Origin: Cranoglanis bouderius
Taxonomy: Eukaryota > Chordata > Actinopteri > Siluriformes > Cranoglanididae
Reading direction: 5' to 3'
NCBI GenBank assembly: GCA_023630585.1
Contig: CM042559.1
Coordinates: 1,234,501 to 1,298,500, forward strand
Length of the DNA: 64,000 bases
Shown here: in pieces, positions 53,413-64,000 of the stretch
Layout: each line of letters begins with the position of its first letter
Position numbering within the stretch: position 1 is the first letter of the stretch
Position numbers and translations under genes: made by a program
The notes under the pieces: generated by a model
What the model was told of the DNA's origin: nothing
Seen by the model: only the letters and a program-made list of their open reading frames with translations
Databases searched by the model: none

Positions 53413-54226
53413 CAAGCAGTTCATGAGGGGAAATCCTTGACATCAACAAACACATTAGGAAACTACATAAAAGTTACAAACACAGATCAACAGTGGTCAC
53501 TAAGATAGTTCATTGCATATTATAAAAAAATATCCTTGTATTAATATTCTGAAGAGTTTACATACACAGTGCAGTTCCCATGCAGTTCAACACTACTGAC
53601 CCGGACACACTTATGAACAAGTGTTGTCCTTTCCACTGGGGTCAAGATTAATTTGTTCTGGTGTGGGTGTGTGTGACAGCCCCTAAAGGTCAGGAGGGGT
53701 CATACCAAATGGCCCATCAAGCTGAGGGAGATCATTAAAGCAAGACACAACTGTGATGTTTAAGCTTTTCCTCCCCCACATGTACTACAAATACCACTTA
53801 CAAAATGTGCAGGGAAAAAGACTTGTATGACCTGATGAGTGAAATGGAACCGTGGCCAACCAGCAAGAACAAAAGCAGGCTTATTGCACACAAGTTCAAC
53901 ATTTTCTTCCTGCAGATTTGAGTACTAATTTGACTTTTACTCTGGAAGTATATTGAGGGAAGGAGGTTAAATCTCTCTATGGATAAAGGACATAGTTTGG
54001 TTTTAATAAAAAGTGACTCTGGAACCTTTATAAGCTCCCTAATATTGTTAAATCAGGCAAAATACTGAGATTTTGAACTTTTAGCAAAGGATGACCTCCA
54101 CAATAGGATGATGATGTTGCTTCAGGGAAGAGAAGGTTTGTATTTTTACTCCCCTACAAACAACAAGTTCCAAAGGGGAGAGAGAGAGAGACAGAGAGAG
54201 AGAGAGCGAGATAGAGAGAGCGAGAG

Positions 54227-54313
<87 letters not shown>

Positions 54314-56084
54314 GTGCACGTTAAGCACACAAATTGGCATCAAGTTGTTTAAGGTAATGTCAGGACAACCTTAAATTCTTAAGTACAACTGGTTATATAT
54401 ATAAAAAACAAAGTTTAACAAAAGATACAGCAAGTGAGAGTGAGAGAGAATGAGCAGGGAGCAGGCATTCAGTCCATCTCTGTATGTGTGTGTGACTGTG
54501 GTCTGTGTGTATTGTGTAGGTCACCTTTGACTGCAGACAGCCAATGAAAGGAGGAGAAACACAGCGAGGAAGAGAGCAGGTCCTGTGTGGTTTCAGGGTT
54601 GTCGGAGTGGTGGGGGTCCCATGGGTGGATGAGTAACATGGGTGGTGTCTCGGGTTGAAGCAGGAGGTGGGAGAGGTAGTGATGGTCAGTCAAAGCCAGA
54701 AAATCAGAGGGAGGGAGAAGGATGTCTGGGAGTGAGAAATGAAGAAAACACAATCTCAGCCTAGGACCAGAAGATGAATGTATCAAACGTCTGGATCTTT
54801 TCTTGCCATGTATCCTGAAAAATAGAAAAATATGTATGTAGAGTTTTCTCCAATCGATTTAGAAAAGCCTTGTTAAGTAATGTACTAATTTGACAGACCA
54901 AGATGAGCCCAGAAATGAAGTGACAGGCACATTTTAACACCTGTCCAAAGTGTCTCATACTGACTGGCATTTTCTCCACTTTTTCATGCATGAATGTTTT
55001 TTTTTTCTTCTTCCACTTAACATTCCCTGAACTTTTGTGAAGTTGCCGGCAGCATTCTTCATTGTTCAGAGTTTTTTACATTGTTTTGGGGGTATTTTCT
55101 TTGAGGGTGGATGCGAGTTTGTTTCGTCATGTGCCGTCACCACATTACCTTCAGAATGTTTGTTTCCCCAAAGAGGCTAATCTGTGAGCAGAATAGCTAC
55201 ACACACCTGGCATGTTACCATCTTGAGTAACACAATGCAGAAGTGGAACACTGAAGAACATCAGAGGGGCGGGTAAAAGAATGAACAGGTAAATAGGATG
55301 AACAAAGGAGGTAGGGTCAGACAGCAGCAGCAGCACACTTAGAAAGAGCCTGGGAAAGATTGTGAGGGCAGATTTCCTAAAAATCCAGACAACCCATATA
55401 ACAAGAGTAGGTGTCATATGACTAAAACAGTAAAATTATGCCTGACATATCAGTTGCATAATGTGTATTTTATACATTTGTAGTGAGCATTGCAAAGGAA
55501 TTGGCTTCTGTCAGTGACTGTATTGTAACAAAACACTTACAGAGTGCTCAAAGGCAGTGCGTTCTCACTTTTTAAGTCTAAGACTCCCTTAGACTTAAGG
55601 GACAGGGACATAGTGTTTGGAACCATGTTGTTTTCGTTAGTCTTCTTCTTCTTCTACTGATCCTGCAGACCAAACAGTACATGCTGCAGACATGGAACTT
55701 GGTCAGTAGGTAGTTCTGCTACTCAGGCAAGAGAGATGAGCCCAATTGGCCTAATGGTGGCATTATAGGGAAGTGTTTTACATTTTGGCTCATATCTCGA
55801 AAACCGTAAATCCTACAATGATGATTGTTTTTCCAACTTATTCTGTGGGTTCTCCCTAAATAGGCATCGAGATTTAGCTCTAGATTTCTTGCTAATTTAC
55901 ATAATATTCAAACTAGTTTTGAGAACTTGTTCTAGGATTTTTGGGCAAGAATCTGAGGCTATTATGGGCACAGACTCATCGAAACTCATCCAGTTGAAGA
56001 CTGGAAAAAGACAAGGTGATTTTTTTCGAATCTTCTGAAAAGAGACTTGAGAGACTTGTCAATCAATACTAATGAGGCGGAGCC
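53413..56084. other. Unassigned sequence with GA/GT microsatellites
   Basis: (GA)n at 54177-54230 and (GT)n at 54230-54316. The 105-codon minus frame at 54469-54786 and the 88-codon one at 55151-55417 have skewed composition and no recognisable motif. The block at 55740-56080 (TCATATCTCGAAAACCGTAA) looks like an interspersed repeat. No gene supported. Confidence 0.5.
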
Positions 56085-56300
56085 TTAAGTCTGGTGCACA
56101 CTGTATGATTTTTAATAGTCCTTTATGATTGTTGCTTGTCAGACAGTAAGAACATGATCCCAGCTATAAGCCATGTCACTGTGGGATCTCAGTTGTCATT
56201 AATGTCAGACTGTACGACATTCAAGACTCGTCCAGAGTTTTACATCACCAATCCGTTACACGTTTGGTGACAGTGAGCCACATTCACACGTAGAATTTAA

Positions 56301-57300
56301 ATGGTGGCTAGGAAACGAAAATCTCAAAAATCTCTAGCATTAATTTTGATCATGGCTTGTCTTGAAAAGAAAAATAGAAAAAATATGGTGTGTTTAATTA
56401 GTGCTTAAGGACAAGTACATAAAGGTAAGACATTTAAGTGGCCTAATGTACAAAACAGTTTACACAAAAAGTTTGTGAACCCTTCATAATTTAAGGCATT
56501 TCTGCATAATCTGATTAAACATCTGAACTGCTAAACATCTGAGCAAGCAAGACAAAAGCACTAATCATATCACATTAATTATACTTTAACCATAATGTAA
56601 TCATTTCACATATATACACCAATTTTATGTGCAAAAAACAAAATGGGAACAAAATGGGACTGATGTTGAGTCACAGATTTATGTGCCATTTATGCCAAAT
56701 TATTACATGTAAACTGTTTCATAGATTGAGAGAAATCATTCTCCTCATGGTCTTTTTGTCTGTTTCCAGACTCCAGTGACAGAAATAGAGTGGAGAGAGG
56801 TGGCTAAAGGATTCCAGGAAAGGTGGTAATTTCCACATTGTCTTGGGGCAATTGATGGAAAACACATCACCATCCTCCACTCAGGGAACAGCGGGAACAC
56901 TTTTAGGAACTACAAGTCCCATTTTTTTGTCTTGCTGATAGCAGTCGCTGATTCGCAGTTCAGATTTTTGTATGCTAATGTTGGCACTCAGGGTAGAGTG
57001 TCTGATGGGGGCCTCTTTGCTCACTTTGATCTTCGAGAGGCAATGGACAAAAAAGCTGACAAAAAAAGGCACAGATATTGGGCTGCCTTATTTAGATGTT
57101 TGCTGCGGATGAGGCTTACCCTCTCCACACAGACTTAATGAACCCATACCCTTCTAGACACCTTGTTAATGACCAGCGTATTTACAACTACAGGTTGTCA
57201 CGAGCAAAACATGTAATTGAAAATACCTTTGGAATCCTGGCCTGGATCCAGTGGCAGTGTCAAACATTACACTGGCTGCTCTAGCCCTTCACAATTTTGC
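56301..57300 (+). pseudogene. Harbinger transposase (DDE_Tnp_4 type)
   Basis: A basic N-terminal stretch from 56301 (MVARKRKSQKSL) may be the first exon. The catalytic part has LGAIDGKHI (first Asp), NVGTQGRVSDGGLFAH (second Asp) and RLSRAKHVIENTFGILA (Glu). Stops lie before LGAIDG and in the middle, and there is a frameshift near 57100. Inactive. Confidence 0.82.
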
Positions 57301-57736
57301 AAGCCATAAAGCAGAACCAGTTAAAATGGCTGAATATAGAGTTGCATAGTTTTTAATTTTGTCAGCAGCTTTAAATGTTTTTTGTTTTTATTTAGAGGAT
57401 AACAGTTAACAGTTGCTATTTATAAAATGGTCAGTTTCATGTATATTCCTATGCTTTTACTGTTTCAATCATGTCTCAATGCAGTTACTGTTGATAAAAT
57501 GAAATCACAAATACAATGATTTGTTTGAAACAGAATCTTTATTGCACATATTTTGTGAACAGCAGAATCAAACAGTATTCAATTTGAAACTTTTTTTGTG
57601 CAAACATATTGGCAACACTTTTTTTGGTTTTAGAACAAGCCATCAGAATGTATAAAACCAAAAATAATTATGTAAACCATAACAGCACAAATGTAGCCAT
57701 CACAGCACAAATGTAGCTTCAAAATGCAACACAAAA

Positions 57737-58042
57737 CAGTTGTTCACTCAAAAATACAAATTTTCAAAATAAAAATTCACCCATGTCCTTTCAAGCCGTT
57801 ATGATTTTCTTCCACTAAATTCCAAAGACATTTTGAAGAATCTTTTTGTCTATTTAATGAAAGTCAGTGGGGCCCAAGACACAGCCTGATTCATTCATTA
57901 ACTTTCATTGTGTGGACAAAAACATTCTTCAGAATATCTTGTTTTATGTTCCACAAACGAAATAAGGTCACACGAGAATGGAAGGACATGAGGGTGAATA
58001 AATGATGACAGAATATTCACTTTTGGGTGAACTATTCCTTTA
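57737..58042. repeat. Foldback MITE
   Basis: The right end reads AAAGGAATAGTTCACCCAAA on the minus strand, with ATGAGGGTGAATAAATGATG inside. The left end is a diverged inverse (GTTCACTCAAAAATA, TTCACCCATGTCC). AAAGTCAGTGGGGCCC sits near the middle. A widespread fish repeat of unassigned superfamily. Confidence 0.7.
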
Positions 58043-58075
58043 ATAATTTGTATTTACTCATTGTTATTGATATAT

Positions 58076-58193
58076 CCTCCCTGAGTATAAGGTCCACTGT
58101 GTGTAGCTTGATGATGGAGGGGGCTGTTGGTAAGGGGAAACTAGAAAGAATGGCTGACGTGGAGCTGCACGCTCAACAAAGGGAGAATACATA
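58076..58193 (-). pseudogene. End of the Harbinger second gene, beyond the insertion
   Basis: The minus strand reads MYSPFVERAAPRQPFFLVSP and ends YSGRIYQ with a stop. It is Pro/Gln/Ser-rich, as the tails of these proteins are. Joined to 63667 with one TA it is in phase with the frame 63692-64000 (apart from one TAA at 63694-63692). Confidence 0.55.
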
Positions 58194-58264
58194 CACTGTA
58201 AGAAATATCTGTATATTAACAGTTTTATGACTGTATATTTTACCAGAATTTGTCCATAGCACAT

Positions 58265-58373
58265 GATTCACAGATGTTTTTCCGGTTACTTACATTTTCG
58301 AATTGCATTATGAGACTTTGAGCTCTGCTCCAACTTTTGGTGGAAGCACAAAATTTTATCCAACTGTTTCAGC
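58265..58373 (+). other. Candidate first exon
   Basis: The stretch ends TGTTTCAGCG before a GTAAGTAATT donor. The start is not defined. A short later segment (58666-58685) is also bounded by CTCCAG and GTAATT. Confidence 0.35.
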
Positions 58374-59558
58374 GGTAAGTAATTTTATGGAAAATTTAAT
58401 ACTGCAATTTAACAAAGTGACTGTTTTATTGCCATTATTAGTAGTTTGAAGTCTGAGTGGTCATGTAAAACACCATTGTGAATGTTCGTTGGATATCGCT
58501 AACGTAGCGAGCTGGTGTTCACAACGCAATTATCCTTAAATTATTATCCAGCACTTGGTTTGGGAGATTAAAGGATTTATGATTTCCCCCCAATAAGTTT
58601 ACAAGCCGAGCAGCTTTCTCATAGAAACTTATGAACAATAAATAATAAAGTCTGATCTCCTCCAGAGCCACTCTGCATGTAAAAGGTAATTATTATATGG
58701 AATTTTCAAATAAGTTACAGTTTTCTTGGTATTATATAAGTAGCTAACGCTAACAGTTACAGTTCGTAACTGTTGTGTAGTTTGGTCACGGTAAGACGGT
58801 GATGTTAGCCAACATGCTAGTGGTGTCCCTTAGTGGTGTCTTTTGAGGGGCTTAAATGTAGGCTCTTTTTAAATATAATTTTGGGCCATTTGTCGTTTGT
58901 GTTGGAGTGGGCGATATACCGGTAAACACGATAAACTGATAGAAATGTGACAAATAGTATAAATGTTGGATTATCGTCTCTATCGCTGTTACGCTCACGT
59001 GAAGTTGCAGTACTGCGTCTTCATGCAAGTTTATCCTTTCCAGACGTTGGTAAGCGCAATAACATTCAAGCGCAATAAGACGCGAAAGAGAAAACCAAGT
59101 AACTCAATTCGCTACTCACGCGCTGTCTACAGACGGTTTTCCGTCCACAAACACCCGGAGCGCGCGCGTACAGAAATCCGCCTGTCACAGCCTTCTTTTT
59201 TGCGGGTTATTGCACTAAAAACGGTCAAGCACACACACAGTTATGTCAAAATGCCCGTGAGTATTCACGTAAACACAGTCGGTTATGTGTTAAGTGAACG
59301 TAAACGGAAAGAGATCGGATGTGTGTCAGTATATTGGATCTGTGCATTAGGTCTTAAAGTGACAGCAGCCTAATAAACCTGCTGCTGCCTGAGTCATTAA
59401 TGTTAATCACATAACAAAAGACACAGAGAAAATCACTCACTGCTTATGACTGAATAACTTTAGTAGCTTTCATAAGGATCAGTGTATATTTAATTCATAC
59501 AGTGAAGACTATGCATTGTTTTATTTTTACATTTGATTATTTAATTTCTGTATGGCAG

Positions 59559-59660
59559 CACGTCTCCAAGATGATACCTAGAGCTTCAGAGGGCTCCACC
59601 GCCAGTGAAACACAGGGGTTTATATTCAAGCCATCCCTGTGCTCTCCTAGTCTACAAATT
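59559..59660 (+). other. Candidate exon A of the tandem series
   Basis: 102 bp bounded by TATGGCAG and GTAAGT, open in one frame with exactly 34 codons; its end reads GFIFKPSLCSPSLQI. A TCTCTC-rich intron follows. Confidence 0.45.
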
Positions 59661-59776
59661 GTAAGTTATCTTTGTCTCTGTCTATCTCTTTCTCACCCTG
59701 TCCCTCTCTATCTCTCTTAACTTTTCAAGTGTAATGTTAGTGTGTATTAGAAATAATATTGTCCTTTATTTTACAG

Positions 59777-59826
59777 CTGTAAAAGTAGCATATGGCCAGT
59801 CAATTATAAAGGCATCCCTATGCAAG
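59777..59826 (+). other. Candidate exon B of the tandem series
   Basis: 50 bp bounded by TTTTACAG and GTATCG; one frame reads VKVAYGQSIIKASLCK. Similar to exons A and C. Flanking intron sequence (GTAATATTAGTGTGTATTAG-like upstream, TCTCTC downstream) is also repeated. Confidence 0.4.
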
Positions 59827-59884
59827 GTATCGCCATGTCTTTTTCTGTCCCTGTCTTTTCTCTCCCTGTCCCTTGATATAGAAA

Positions 59885-59886
<2 letters not shown>

Positions 59887-59948
<62 letters not shown>
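59887..59948. repeat. (TC)n microsatellite
   Basis: Pure TC run inside the second intron of the tandem series. Confidence 0.95.
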
Positions 59949-59950
<2 letters not shown>

Positions 59951-60026
59951 TGCATCTCTGACACACAAAAAACAACCACAGTGTAATATTAGTATGTATT
60001 AGTAGTAATATTGTTCTTTGTTTTAG

Positions 60027-60093
60027 AGTGACTGAAGTAGCGTCTGGTGGGTCCATGCTCAAACCACCCTTGTGCACTGCTAGTCAACAAGTT
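60027..60093 (+). other. Candidate exon C of the tandem series
   Basis: 67 bp bounded by TTGTTTTAG and GTAAGT; one frame reads VTEVASGGSMLKPPLCTASQ. It shares K-P/A-S/P-LC and S-x-Q with exons A and B. Phases of A, B and C (0, 2 and 1) do not chain into one open frame, so either some are skipped or the unit has decayed. Confidence 0.42.
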
Positions 60094-60227
60094 GTAAGTT
60101 CTCTCTTTATCTCTCCCTGTTTATCTCTGTCTCCCTGTCTCTCTCTCTGAACCCAGCGATCTCTCTCCCTGCCTCTCTAACTAGATCTCTCTTCTTGCAT
60201 CTCTGACACACAACCACATTTCAAGTA

Positions 60228-61802
60228 CAGTTGTGTTAAAAAAAAATAGCAGTACAACATCAGTAACCTGATGAACCACTGTTATTAGTAGTAGTGATAT
60301 TTCTGCATTACAAATAATTTACTTGTAGATGTAGTATTGTAATAGAAAAACAACAGACCCAACTGTCATGACATGCACACTGCTTGTTCTGAGTAATTGA
60401 CTCATTCATTGAAAGGGGCGTGTTCAAAATAATAGCAGTGTGGAGTTTAATTAGAGAATTTATTCATTCTCTGAAGAAACAGGTGTCATTAATTGTCCTT
60501 TGTTAAGGAAGAAGGGAAGCAAATGTTTCACACATTGTTATAAAATATATTTCCTTCTGAATTGCTAAGTAAAGTGGGTTCTTCCAAACATTGTTCAGAG
60601 GAACAACGTAATTTGATTCAAAAGTTGATTTGAGAGAAGTGCAGCATATTATAGGATGCTCAGCTAAAATGATCTCAAATGCTTTAAAAAAGGAACAAAA
60701 ACCCGAAACACGCCTAAGAAAATGAGCAACTACTGTTAAAATGGATCGAAGAATAGTCTGAATGGCAATGATTCAGCCAATCATCACCTCCAAAAAGATC
60801 AAAGATAATCTAAAATTGCCTGTAAGTACTGTTACAGTCAGAAGATGTTGGATCAAAGCTAACCTATCAGCAAGCCCCGTAAAACACCACTGTTGAAAAA
60901 ATGGCATATGCAGAATCGGTTAAAATTTGCCAAGGAACACACTGATTGGCCCAAAGAGAAATTGCGTAACATTCTGTGGACTGATGAGAGTAAAATTGTT
61001 CTTTTTGGGTCTAGTGGTCATCGACAGTACGTCAGGCAATCCCGGGTACTGTGAAGTATGTGAGCATGGTGGTGCAAAAATCATGGTATGGAGATGTTTT
61101 TCATACTATGGTGTTGGGCCTATTTATCGTATACCAGGGATCATGGATCAGTTTGAATACATCAAAATACTTGAAGAGATGATTTTGCCCTATGCCGAAG
61201 AGGAAATGCCCCTGAAATGGGTGTTTCAACGACCCCAAACACACGAGTAAGCGAGCAGCATCTTGGTTCCAGACAAAAAGGATTGAGGTAATGGAGTGGC
61301 CAGCTCAATCCCCTGACCTCAACCCCATTGAAAACTTGTGGGGTGACATTAAAAATGCAGTTTCTGAAGCAAAACCCAAAGATTCACAGGAACTGTGGAA
61401 TGTAGTTCGTTCATCCTGGGCTGAAATACCTGTCTCTAGGTGCCAGGGGGTCCTTGACTCGATGCAATGCAGATGCGCAGCAGTTGCCAAAAACAATGGT
61501 TATGCAACTAAATATTGGTTCAGTAATTTAAAGTGTAGTTAAATCTTGACAAATTTCTTCAGTTTGTAAGTATTTGAGTTTGAAGAGAAAAATGTCGGCA
61601 CTGAAATTTTTTTGAACAAGTTAATATTCCTTTTCTTTGCTTCCTGTAAAAGAATAATGCAGATAAAATTTGTTAATGCTTTGATTTGGAATTGAATGTG
61701 TAATGTTTCCACTACATTTGAAATATGGAAATTAAAGCTATTAAAAAAATTTGCATTTTAATTACTGTTATTAACGCACTGCTATTTATTTGAACACAAC
61801 TG
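60228..61802 (+). mobile_element. Tc1/mariner transposon F
   Basis: 1575 bp between TA dinucleotides (60226-60227, 61803-61804). Ends CAGTTGTGTTAAAAAAAAAT and the inverse of CAGTTGTGTTCAAATAAATA, with an internal TTCAAAATAATAGCAGTGTG copy at 60423. Confidence 0.88.
60780..61542 (+). pseudogene. Tc1 transposase of element F, degenerate
   Basis: Broken frames: ILWTDESKIVLFGS around 60975 (first Asp), MVWRCFSYYGVGPIYRI, MEWPAQSPDLNPIENLWGDI (Glu). The second-Asp segment has lost several bases (WVFQRPQTHE), which removes the Asp and shifts the frame. Inactive. Confidence 0.8.
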
Positions 61803-62838
61803 TATAATGTTAGTGTAACATTGTACCTTGTTTTACTTCCCTGTAGGTATGGCAGTGTAATCGTCTGTCATTACTGCTCTTTCACCTTGCCTTTTAGTCT
61901 GCTTTGAGTGTCTCAGGGTGATCAGCTTGTTTCAATATTTTTTTTCCACCCTGCTTCACTGTCATGACCTCTGGGTTGTGGATCACTAGACTATCTAGAC
62001 TCCATCCATCTGGTTGTTGTTGTTTTGGGTCCATTTTTCCAATTGAGAAAAAAAATACTGCTGTGTTCTTGACTTTCTTTATATACAGAGCTAATGATTT
62101 TTTTTGTTTTTGTTTTTTTACATGGATGTATTAGAAGGCCAGTTTTTCTTCAGGAATGTTCTGTAGTTAATCCTTATTCTTGTTTCTTTCCTTTTCTTAG
62201 CTATGTTGTTGCTTCCCTTCTCTTTTTGCTGTCCTTTTTGGTAGTTTTGTCTTGGTTTAGGTCTGCCATTGCAGTTGGTAGCTGACAGTTGGTGCTTTTG
62301 ACGGTTAGCTTGCTAGGTAGCTAGTGTCTTCCACCATTTTGTCTACTGATTTTAGTTTACTGGTTTCTCAGATTGACTTGAAATTTGCTCATTTTGTTCT
62401 CAAATTTTTTAAGTCTAATTTATTATAAAACTTGCCAGTAAACTTGATCTAAATTAATAAAATTATTTGCTGAAGTAGGAGCTCATGTTTTGTTGCTTTT
62501 TGTTGCTTCTTGTTGCTTCTTGTCTCTTGGTTGCCTTGGTTCTTATCACTTGGTTGTCTCTGTCCCTACCTATCTTTCTCTCTCTTTCCTTGTCTCTATC
62601 TCTCTGTCTCCTTCTCTATCTCTCTCTCAAAGTCTCTTTCCCCTCCTCTGAGTTTCTCCTTTTCTTGCTCTTTCCATCTCTTCTGACCTCTAACTTTCTG
62701 TCCCTCTGTCTCACTTTTTCTCCATCCTTGTCTTTCCCTCTCTGACAGTCTCTTTCTTTCTCTGTTCTTCACTCTCCCTCTTTCTTTTTCTCTCTTTCTG
62801 TGGTAGTATCGATTAATTCTAATACTTTTTTTAAACAG

Positions 62839-62906
62839 CCATTGAAATCAGTCTGGTGGCTCAAGACATCCTCTGAGGAATTTACTGCACGTTTCTTTTA
62901 CAAGTG
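62839..62906 (+). other. Candidate exon D
   Basis: 68 bp bounded by TTAAACAG and GTAAGT; one frame reads PLKSVWWLKTSSEEFTARFF. Preceded by a long CT-rich stretch. Confidence 0.4.
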
Positions 62907-63020
62907 GTAAGTTGTTGTTTTTTCCGGAATCTTTCTCTCTTTTTTTGACACTTTCCACTTGTCTCTCTTAATTGTTGTGTCAATGATGATTAGTAATATA
63001 TTTTTCTATTTTGTTTACAG

Positions 63021-63315
63021 CCTTCATCTTACCTGCAGACAAGAAGCAAATCCCCCCCATCCCTGGCCCTTTGTAAAAACTTTCTTCCCTTGCAAATTTT
63101 CCAATAATTTAATCAGTGGATGTAATTTGTTTGTTTGTTTGTTCGTTTGTAATGTTAAGAGAGACTGTAATGAATTAGCAAACTTGGAACACCTTAAAGA
63201 TAAGAAACTTTTCACTTTGGGACATACTGTATGTTTTTGTTCTTAGTTTAGTATTTTTACTGAATTGTTACCGAACTATAAGTTAATTGAAAATAAATGC
63301 AGAAGATTTGTTTGA
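63021..63315 (+). other. Candidate terminal exon with polyadenylation signal
   Basis: Acceptor TTGTTTACAG at 63011-63020 and AATAAA at 63292-63297. A 95-codon frame spans most of it but lacks recognisable motifs. Confidence 0.4.
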
Positions 63316-63399
63316 ATTTTTTTTAACGTGTTATCACTGTAGGGTACACCGTTAACTAACAGAAAAGTTATAAGCTGTAGGTATAATATTGAACAAAAA

Positions 63400-63600
63400 T
63401 TGTCTTTTTTGTACAATATGTCCTGTTTTTTTTTTTTTTTTTTAACTAAAGACACACTATTAAATAACAGGAAATGTCCTGTTTTTTTACTGAAGGTATA
63501 CCATTAAATAACAGAAAATGTCCTGTTTTTTTTTTTTTTTTTTGACTGTGGGTTAACTGTCAATTAACAGAAAATTTCCGTTTTTTAATTTAAAAAATGA
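63400..63600. repeat. Subterminal tandem repeats of the 5.47-kb element
   Basis: Three to four units containing TTAAATAACAGAAAATGTCC and poly-T, about 45-70 bp apart, just inside the right end. Confidence 0.65.
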
Positions 63601-63691
63601 GACAAAATCCGGATAATGAGCTGCCAGTACTTTTTCTGTTATTTTACGGATTTATTTCTTAGAGTGTAGGCTGGGTAGGAGGGCCTAGAGG

Positions 63692-64000
63692 TTACGGTAC
63701 TTGCTCGCTAGACTGTGCAGACATTGAATCTTGTGCTTCATATAAAATTCTCATAATTGCTTGCCTAGCCTCTATTTTCTCTGCAGTATCTTTAATAAGA
63801 TGCATTTCGCTGGCTACTTGTTTGCTAAAAATGTCATCAGAATCTTCATTGTTGCTAAAGGCACTACTAGCAACCTGCCTAAGGATGTCCACCTTCTCCA
63901 TCTCCAGCTTGTCTCTTCTCTCAGCTTTCCTTGGTTGTGATGGGTCATGTGAAGTGGATTCTGATGCAGCAGTGTCCAATTCCTCTAATTCCTCATTCTC
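63692..64000 (-). pseudogene. Harbinger second gene, BESS-like C-terminal region (partial)
   Basis: The frame enters from beyond the window edge and has an acidic/basic linker (SQPRKAERRDKLEMEKVDIL), then DDIFSKQVASEMHLIKDTAE and RQAIMRILYEAQ. This is the C-terminal helical motif of MADF/SANT-BESS proteins that accompany Harbinger transposases. A TAA at 63694-63692 comes before the in-phase continuation at 58193. The N-terminal DNA-binding domain would lie outside the window. Confidence 0.6.

Larger units (their letters stand above)
58194..63666 (+). mobile_element. 5.47-kb TIR element with a TA duplication carrying a spliced transcription unit
   Basis: Ends CACTGTAAGAAATA and the inverse of CACTCTAAGAAATA, each flanked by TA. 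Removing it with one TA joins the two parts of the Harbinger second gene in frame. Inside, on the plus strand, are several stretches with good acceptor and donor sites and an AATAAA at 63292. Subterminal repeats with ACAGAAAATGTCCTGTTTT lie at 63400-63600. A Tc1 is inserted at 60228-61802. No transposase recognised. Confidence 0.6.
56088..64000. mobile_element. PIF/Harbinger transposon, left part, interrupted
   Basis: A terminal-looking AGTCTGGTGCACACTG follows a TTA (56085-56087), the usual PIF/Harbinger target. Transposase sequence is on the plus strand (56301-57300). A second gene of the MADF/SANT-BESS kind runs toward it on the minus strand (64000-58076). It is interrupted by the 5.47-kb element at 58194-63666 and a foldback MITE. 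The right end is outside the window. Confidence 0.65.

Noticed and set aside
54146..54374. Cys/Val- or His/Thr-repeat frames
   Set aside because: Translations of GT and GA microsatellites.
58963..59373. A 136-codon basic frame in the 5.47-kb element
   Set aside because: It overlaps a hAT-like GGGCGATATACCGGT stretch, has no splice or family support, and its composition looks random.
62485..62745. Leu/Ser-rich 86-codon frame as a secreted or membrane protein
   Set aside because: It is a translation of a TCTC-rich intron-like stretch.

Overview
The window looks like a stretch of teleost fish genome made almost entirely of transposable elements. The evidence is several Tc1/mariner families with fish-type ends, hAT and PIF/Harbinger elements, a CR1/L2-group LINE with an (ATCTT)n tail, Ty3/Gypsy elements (one Gmr1-like, one with a chromodomain), endogenous retroviruses (ERVs), CA/GT microsatellites and AT-rich flanks. 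I found no complete single-copy host gene, no rRNA and no CRISPR array. All identifications are by eye, without database searches.

Layout. 1-1.6 kb: a small inverted-repeat element and a 529-bp hAT element with a perfect 8-bp duplication. 1.6-7.4 kb: a Tc1 element interrupted by a Gmr1-like Gypsy retrotransposon (integrase before reverse transcriptase). 7.5-8.9 kb: two more Tc1 relics. 8.9-22.45 kb: an ERV on the minus strand with a partial 5' LTR, a primer-binding site, a long leader, gag, protease, RT and RNase H. A hAT element sits in its RNase H, and a solo LTR that itself contains an intact Tc1 transposon sits in its gag. 22.45-24.8 kb: a Tc1 fragment, then an env/3' LTR remnant of a second ERV on the plus strand. 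25-29 kb: short repeats, a TIR element with a DUF4806-like terminal exon, and a few possible splice-bounded exons. 29.1-33.2 kb: a hAT fragment, a foldback element and a gag-like LTR element with a 679-codon repeat-rich ORF. 33.2-37.6 kb: a broken transposase-like gene of unclear superfamily, split by a solo LTR and flanked by a recurring 14-bp motif.

37.8-51.5 kb is one LINE split by a Tc1 and by a chromovirus. The chromovirus is split by another Gypsy element, and that element's gag is split by a solo LTR: four levels of nesting, most of them dated by target-site duplications and by reading frames that continue across the insertions. 51.5-53.4 kb: a mariner-like relic and a second gag-like LTR element. 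53.4-56.1 kb: nothing recognisable beyond microsatellites. 56.1-64 kb: a PIF/Harbinger element with convergent genes. Its second gene is split by a 5.47-kb TIR element that carries what looks like a small spliced, polyadenylated transcription unit with related tandem exons and a Tc1 of its own. That element, the Gmr1-like retroelement, the 33-37 kb transposase-like gene and the nested stack are the parts most worth following up.

The elements act independently. What links them is insertion order: outer elements are older, inner ones younger, and the Tc1 at 16908-18415 is among the youngest because its transposase frame is intact and its insertion site can be seen empty in the related LTR at 42.8 kb.
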